NCBI GenBank assembly: GCA_029974875.1
Contig: JARKQP010000332.1
Span: forward strand, 1-9,328
Source: Mobilitalea sp.
GTDB lineage: Bacteria; Bacillota_A; Clostridia; Lachnospirales; Lachnospiraceae
DNA: 9,328 nucleotides
Direction: 5' to 3'
Positions 5,605-9,328 of this stretch are shown one piece after another (position 1 is the stretch's first letter; every line of letters begins with the position of its first letter). The notes beneath the pieces were generated by a model. The model was not told where the DNA came from and did not search any database. It saw only the letters and a list, made by a program, of their open reading frames with translations. The translations under genes were made by a program, and so were the position numbers.

Positions 5605-6177
5605 TTATAAAAATTGATTTTCAAAAAAGATTTTTACTCCGGTCAGGATCAGGATACAGCCGCCGATTAACCGGGCATTTGTTCCCAGCAGGGAGCCGCA
5701 TTTTTTTCCTATTTCAACACCGAGGAAGCAGCAGAAGAAGGTGATAATGCCAATGAGGGAGGCAGAGAGCCCTATGTTAAGCTCCAACACGGCAAAGCTG
5801 ATTCCGGCAGCCAGGGCATCAATGCTGGTGGCAATGCCCTGCATCACCAGGTTTTTAGTCGTAAATACATTGACCGGGCAGCCGTTTTCCTCTGCACCAT
5901 GAAAATCCTTCAGGGCATCCACCAGCATATTAATGCCTATAGCACCCAGGAGGAGCAGGGCAATCCAGTGCTGGAAACGCGAGACCAACTCGTGGAAGGT
6001 TGTACCTAGGGCAAAGCCAAGTACGGGCATAAGACCCTGAAATAGTCCGAAGGTAAGGGCAGTGCGGACAGCATCCTTCCGTGTGATATGTTTGCCGTAG
6101 ATCCCATTTGAAACGGCAACGGCAAATGCATCCGTAGACAGGCCTAAGGCCAGGAGAATGACGGTTATAATTCCCAT
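5605..6177 (-). CDS. mntP: Manganese efflux pump MntP
   Basis: An inner-membrane protein of the MntP (formerly YebN/DUF204) family, which exports Mn2+ and protects against manganese excess. Starting at the ATG at 6177 it has 190 residues, the usual family length. The six hydrophobic helices are roughly 3-23, 38-60, 70-90, 108-130, 135-157 and 168-187. The two internally related halves carry the conserved acidic motifs LSTDAFAVA (13-21, Asp16) and TSIDALAAG (117-125, Asp120), believed to line the metal path. The frame stays open upstream to 6321, but that extension has no hydrophobic or family sequence. AAAGGA (6194-6189) lies 11 bases before the ATG at 6177, so that start is preferred. I do not see the GGGGAGUA core of the yybP-ykoY manganese riboswitch in the leader. 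Regulation may instead act at the palindrome at 6303-6318. Confidence 0.93.
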   Translation of the reverse strand: MGIITVILLALGLSTDAFAVAVSNGIYGKHITRKDAVRTALTFGLFQGLMPVLGFALGTTFHELVSRFQHWIALLLLGAIGINMLVDALKDFHGAEENGCPVNVFTTKNLVMQGIATSIDALAAGISFAVLELNIGLSASLIGIITFFCCFLGVEIGKKCGSLLGTNARLIGGCILILTGVKIFFENQFL

Positions 6178-6302
6178 ATTCCAAGAAATCCTTTCTGAGG
6201 TATTGTGAAATAAAAAAATGTATGTAAGCCTATTAACAGCCATGCGTGAGTAAGATTCCTTCCCGTTATCGGATTTAGGGCTAAAATCTATCTGTTGGCT
6301 GT

Positions 6303-6318
6303 CATATAATATTATATG
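6303..6318. promoter_or_regulatory. Perfect 16-base palindrome with a TATAAT on each strand
   Basis: CATATAATATTATATG is its own reverse complement. TATAAT occurs at 6305-6310 on the plus strand and at 6316-6311 on the minus strand, so two face-to-face -10 boxes overlap. Neither has a convincing -35 at 16-18 bases, so activity would need an activator or an unusual sigma contact. It could be a regulator's operator. It sits 126 bases upstream of mntP. A 7-bp pairing in the mntP leader (ACAGCCA 6236-6242 with TGGCTGT 6296-6302) lies between them. Confidence 0.4.
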
Positions 6319-6550
6319 CAAAATGCTTATTCAGATATTACCAGTGCCAGATATGGTGGGGGATACCTAGGTGAGGTGGATCATATCCAGGGAGCCTATG
6401 GACACCTAGGTACGGGACACTATATTCTGGAATCAAAAGACATCCGGGTATCGGGGAGCGTATTTAGGGATCCTGCGGATATTTCAGTAGGGGAGCCATA
6501 TCCGGAAGGCTGCGGAAGGGGGAATCGCGGAAACACAATAAATATTTTAG
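6319..6550. other. Gene-free G-rich tract with strong stems (candidate structured RNA)
   Basis: The gap from mntP to degV (6178-6733) holds no convincing gene. This part has a perfect 10-bp inverted repeat, TACCTAGGTG (6364-6373) with CACCTAGGTA (6403-6412), around a 29-base loop. It also has a perfect 7-bp stem, CGGATAT (6476-6482) with ATATCCG (6498-6504), around a G-rich 15-base loop. A plus-strand open frame at 6316-6582 (88 codons) covers it, but it has no ribosome binding site, starts inside the palindrome, and its Gly/Tyr-rich protein matches nothing I know. A structured leader, small RNA or decayed element is as likely as a gene. Confidence 0.4.
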
Positions 6551-6580
6551 TTGTGAATTACATGCAGGATGTAGTAAAAT
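6551..6580 (+). promoter_or_regulatory. Candidate promoter for the degV-TrmH-MFS run
   Basis: TTGTGA (6551-6556), an 18-base spacer and TAAAAT (6575-6580). This is a fair sigma-A match and would give a leader of about 145 bases before the degV start at 6734. A weaker alternative is CATAAT at 6655-6660. No terminator or known riboswitch is evident in the leader. Confidence 0.4.
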
Positions 6581-6733
6581 AGCAATAAAGTATTCTATTC
6601 CTCAGAGTTGGAACAACGTATTTTATCCCGGCTTCCGTAAAGGGAAAAAGGCGTCATAATCTTAAAGCCCCAGACGGATACCTGTCCCCCAAGCTGGAGA
6701 ATTGGAATAGAAATGGAAAAGGAGCTTTTTTGT

Positions 6734-7606
6734 ATGAAGGATTATGTAATTGTAAGTGATGCAACCCTTGATTTACCCGCAGAGGTTATCAGAGAATATG
6801 ATATAAGAATAATACCGATGGGCTTTAATTTGGATGATGTGGATTATCTTCACTATCCGGATGAGAGGGAGCTGCCGGTAGAGGAGTTTTATTCAAAGCT
6901 AAAGGACGGGGCAGTATCCCGTACCTCCCAGATTACGCCAATCATGTTCACGGAGTTTTTTGAGGACATATTGAAAGAGGATAAGGATATTTTATACATA
7001 GCCTTTTCCTCCGGCTTAAGCGGAACCTACAATACTTCCCGGCTGGTAATCAGGGATCTGTCGGAGGAATATCCGGAGAGGAAAATCTATGGAGTGGATT
7101 CCCTATGTGCTTCCATCGGGGAAGGGCTGCTGGTGCTCCATGCTGCTATGCAGAAGAAGAACGGCCTCAGCCTTGAGGAATTAAGGGACTGGGTGGAGCA
7201 AAACAAGAGAAAATCCCGTCATTGGTTTACGGTAAAGGATCTTTATTATCTGAAGCGTGGCGGAAGGCTGACCTCTATTGAAGCCTTTGTTGGCACTGCA
7301 TTGAAGATAAAGCCGGTACTGACTACGGATGAGGCAGGAAAGCTGGCAGTAAATTCTAAAATACGTGGTTCACGGGCTGAGCTTGATTTCCTGGCTACAA
7401 AGCTGGAGAAGGAAGGAAATGATCTGGCTGGACAGACGGTCATTGTCGGACATGGGGATGATTTGGAGCAGGCCAGGGAGCTGGAGCGCATCCTGCGCGA
7501 GAAAAATATAGTAAAGGATGTAATTATTTCTAAAATCGGTCCGATTATCGGAACCCATACGGGTCCTGGAATGCTGGCGCTGGTTTTTATGGGAGAAGAA
7601 AATTAA
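6734..7606 (+). CDS. DegV family fatty-acid-binding protein
   Basis: A 290-residue cytosolic lipid-binding protein of the DegV/FakB family. Characterised members hold a fatty acid and present it to the kinase FakA for phosphorylation; DegV proteins in clostridia usually occur in several copies. Family blocks in order are VSDATLDLP (7-15), TSQITP (64-69), FSSGLSGTYN (91-100, whose first serines bind the fatty-acid carboxylate), VDSLCASIGEG (121-131), FTVKDLYYLKRGGRL (166-179) and GTHTGPGMLAL (273-283). Length is typical. The ATG at 6734 is preferred to the one at 6713 because AAAAGGAG (6717-6724) is 9 bases upstream of it and homologues start with a similar KDYVIVSD. No FakA-like kinase gene is in the window. 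It is the first gene of a plus-strand run, with 48 bases before the next start. Confidence 0.93.
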   Translation: MKDYVIVSDATLDLPAEVIREYDIRIIPMGFNLDDVDYLHYPDERELPVEEFYSKLKDGAVSRTSQITPIMFTEFFEDILKEDKDILYIAFSSGLSGTYNTSRLVIRDLSEEYPERKIYGVDSLCASIGEGLLVLHAAMQKKNGLSLEELRDWVEQNKRKSRHWFTVKDLYYLKRGGRLTSIEAFVGTALKIKPVLTTDEAGKLAVNSKIRGSRAELDFLATKLEKEGNDLAGQTVIVGHGDDLEQARELERILREKNIVKDVIISKIGPIIGTHTGPGMLALVFMGEEN

Positions 7607-7654
7607 AGGGTACATGGACCGCCGGGAAAAAAGTTGAAATGCATGGAGAATGAG

Positions 7655-8401
7655 ATGAAGCAAGACAGGTTAAGCGACCGTAATCAGGAGCAGCAGATAA
7701 AGCCTTATAAAAAGGATGGGGACTATTCCTATACCCTGGGCGCATTTCCAACCTATGAATTAATTAAGACAAGGCCGCAAATGGTCCGTAAGGTATTGGT
7801 AGACACAAGCTTTACTGACCAGGAGAATTTAAAGAGCCTGTGCCAGGAATGTCAGATACCCTTAGAATATAACAATAAGCTGATTACGAAGCTGAGTGAT
7901 AAGGAAAACTGCTATGTGGCCGGAATATTTGAAAAATATAGTTGTACTATGAGGGCGGATAAGCCGCATATCGTATTAGTGAATCCAAGCAATATGGGAA
8001 ACCTGGGAACAATTCTTCGGACTGCCGTGGGCTTTGGGATTTTTGACCTTGCGGTCATTCTTCCGGGAGCAGATATTTATCACCCGAAGACAGTCCGTGC
8101 TTCCATGGGGGCCTTATTTAAATTAAATTTCCATCTTTATGAATCCTTTGGGGAATACGAAAAAGAGTTCCCGGAGCATGAGATATTTACCTTCATGCTG
8201 AATGGGGAGAAAACCCTGACACTGCGGGATTGTCCGAAGGCGGAGCTTTTTACGCTGGTCTTTGGCAATGAAGCCACGGGTCTTGATGATTCCTTCTTAG
8301 GGATTGGAACCAGTTTATTCATTCCCCAGTCACCGGAGGTGGATTCCTTGAATCTGACGATCGCGGTTGGGATAGGGGCATATGCATTTATGAACCGGTA
8401 A
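7655..8401 (+). CDS. SpoU/TrmH family RNA 2'-O-ribose methyltransferase
   Basis: A 248-residue S-adenosylmethionine-dependent methyltransferase of the SPOUT (trefoil-knot) class acting on the 2'-OH of rRNA or tRNA. The N-terminal third (about residues 25-95, from AFPTYELIKTRPQMVRKVLV to YVAGIFEKY) fits the SpoU substrate-binding domain. The catalytic domain has motif 1 NPSNMGNLGTILRTAVGFG (110-128, with the usual Asn110 and Arg122), motif 2 LVFGNEATGL (201-210, Glu206) and motif 3 IPQSPEVDSLNLTIAVGIGA (223-242, Asn233), which form the knot. The target nucleotide cannot be told from sequence. The ATG at 7655 is chosen because GGAG (7645-7648) is 6 bases upstream. In-frame alternatives are ATG 7643 and TTG 7634, neither with a good site. 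It probably shares the transcript of the DegV gene, and the MFS gene starts 15-30 bases after its stop. Confidence 0.92.
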   Translation: MKQDRLSDRNQEQQIKPYKKDGDYSYTLGAFPTYELIKTRPQMVRKVLVDTSFTDQENLKSLCQECQIPLEYNNKLITKLSDKENCYVAGIFEKYSCTMRADKPHIVLVNPSNMGNLGTILRTAVGFGIFDLAVILPGADIYHPKTVRASMGALFKLNFHLYESFGEYEKEFPEHEIFTFMLNGEKTLTLRDCPKAELFTLVFGNEATGLDDSFLGIGTSLFIPQSPEVDSLNLTIAVGIGAYAFMNR

Positions 8402-8431
8402 GGCCTGGAGGGCAGAATGGAGGACATGCAC

Positions 8432-9328
8432 ATGAAACTCAGTTACAAACGTACTTTCTTTATTGGGCTTGCATTTATGTCGATTAGTGCTTTTTGGCAG
8501 ATGTATGACAGCATCATCCCGCTGATACTAAAAAATACCTTCCACTTAGGGGAAACCGTCACCGGCATTGTAATGGCCATGGATAATGTCCTGGCATTAT
8601 TTTTGCTGCCGCTGTTCGGGGCATTTTCAGACCGGGTGAACACACCGCTAGGGAAAAGGACACCCTTTATCCTGGTTGGGACGATCACCGCAGTAATTTC
8701 GATGACCCTGATACCAATTGCAGACGGGATCGCAAATATGGCGCTATTTCTCATATTTCTTGCCATCGTATTGGTTGCCATGGGCTCCTACCGGTCTCCT
8801 GCGGTGGCATTAATGCCGGATCTTACGCCCAAGCCGCTGAGGAGTAAGGCAAATTCAATCATTAACCTGATGGGAGCCATCGGAGCCATATATACACTGG
8901 CTATGATTAAGCTGCTGGTAAGGGAGGATTCAAACAGCTATATGCCTTTATTCCTATCCATATCCGCACTCATGGTATTTGCTGTCGCGCTGCTGGTCAT
9001 CACTATCCCGGAAAAGAAGCTGTCCGCCACCATTAATCTGGAGGAAGAACCCCAGAAAAAAGGGGAGCTTGGGAAGAGGGAAGAGGCCAGGAAGAAAGAA
9101 GGAGTCTGGGAAGTGGACGTGGAATCCCCTATGGGGCATGGGATGACGAAGGAGGTCAGGAAAAGCTTTATCTTTATCCTGGTATCCATTTTTCTATGGT
9201 TTTTTGCTTATAATGCTGTTACCACAGCCTACTCCAGATATACGCAGGAGGTTTGGGGGCTTAATAAATCGGGATTTACGGATTCCCTTATGATAGCCAT
9301 GATTGCAGCAATCTTAAGCTACATACCG
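8432..9328 (+). CDS. MFS transporter, 3' end cut by the window edge
   Basis: The first 299 residues of a 12-helix major facilitator superfamily transporter; the frame is open to the edge. About seven hydrophobic segments are visible: roughly 8-33, 43-66, 78-96, 102-125, 145-162, 171-191 and 245-265, with the start of another at 284-299. GAFSDRVNTPLGKRTPFI (63-80) between the second and third segments is the family's motif A and is of the TPLGKRTPFI type seen in sugar/cation symporters of the SLC45-like group, so a sugar or glycoside substrate is likely but unproven. A long, highly charged central loop (about 194-244, EEEPQKKGELGKREEARKK region) separates the two halves. The start is ambiguous: GGAGG at 8419-8423 suits ATG 8432, and GGAGG at 8407-8411 suits ATG 8417; both are in frame. 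Confidence 0.9.
   Translation, partial: MKLSYKRTFFIGLAFMSISAFWQMYDSIIPLILKNTFHLGETVTGIVMAMDNVLALFLLPLFGAFSDRVNTPLGKRTPFILVGTITAVISMTLIPIADGIANMALFLIFLAIVLVAMGSYRSPAVALMPDLTPKPLRSKANSIINLMGAIGAIYTLAMIKLLVREDSNSYMPLFLSISALMVFAVALLVITIPEKKLSATINLEEEPQKKGELGKREEARKKEGVWEVDVESPMGHGMTKEVRKSFIFILVSIFLWFFAYNAVTTAYSRYTQEVWGLNKSGFTDSLMIAMIAAILSYIP

Noticed and set aside
6178..6320. yybP-ykoY manganese riboswitch upstream of mntP
   Set aside because: The GGGGAGUA core and its partner loop are not seen in the minus-strand leader. It was expected by gene family but is not supported by sequence.
6178..6321. 48-codon N-terminal extension of MntP
   Set aside because: Charged and polar, not conserved in the family, and the preferred ATG at 6177 gives the normal 190-residue length with an AAAGGA site upstream.
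6316..6582. 88-codon plus-strand open frame upstream of degV
   Set aside because: No ribosome binding site, starts inside the palindrome, composition driven by G-rich DNA, and no recognisable protein family. Kept only as part of the structured-tract entry.
1..9328. CRISPR array, tRNA or rRNA genes, toxin-antitoxin pair or defence system
   Set aside because: No regularly spaced repeats, cloverleaf sequences, paired small toxin/antitoxin genes or defence-type domains were seen on reading the window.

Overview
The window looks like a chromosomal segment of a low-to-mid GC Firmicute, most likely a clostridium of the Lachnospiraceae type. This is inferred from strong GGAGG-type ribosome binding sites, sigma-A-like promoters with 16-18 base spacers, and gene families typical of that group (DegV, a NimA-like flavin protein, Cof-type HAD phosphatases, MntP). 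There is no rRNA, tRNA, CRISPR array, complete insertion sequence or phage module. Most of it is ordinary housekeeping and accessory metabolism. I do not see a convincing undescribed multi-gene system.

Layout. Positions 1-101 (minus) hold the first 33 codons of an unrecognised gene that runs off the left edge. Positions 174-686 (plus) are a broken AraC/GyrI-like effector-binding domain with two in-frame TAA codons and no DNA-binding part, followed by a possible terminator. A ferritin-like diiron protein (784-1299, minus) is divergent from a small unknown helical protein (1459-1776, plus). The unknown gene is followed by a long RNA-type stem (1784-1839) and a histidine phosphatase (1888-2520, plus). 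A NimA-like flavin protein (2537-3010, minus) converges on the phosphatase and is divergent from a HAD-IA hydrolase (3238-3921, plus). Each of these two has a good promoter in the shared 227-base gap.

From 3912 to 6177 everything is on the minus strand. In transcription order it is the manganese exporter mntP, a 224-base gap with a MITE/REP-like inverted repeat, a RimJ/RimL-type acetyltransferase, and a Cof-type HAD phosphatase coupled to it by an ATGA overlap. The Cof gene overlaps the converging HAD-IA gene by 10 bases. Upstream of mntP lies a 556-base gap (6178-6733) without a convincing gene. It contains a 16-base perfect palindrome carrying a TATAAT on both strands and a G-rich tract with two clear stems. 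From 6734 to the right edge there is a plus-strand run: DegV fatty-acid-binding protein, SpoU/TrmH RNA 2'-O-methyltransferase, and a truncated MFS transporter, with short gaps and probably one transcript.

Working together: the only functional unit supported by sequence is the coupled GNAT-Cof pair. The DegV-TrmH-MFS run is an operon by spacing only, without an obvious shared pathway. The most useful second looks are the noncoding elements (1784-1839, 5410-5486, 6303-6550), the double-nonsense pseudogene and the unknown 105-residue protein.
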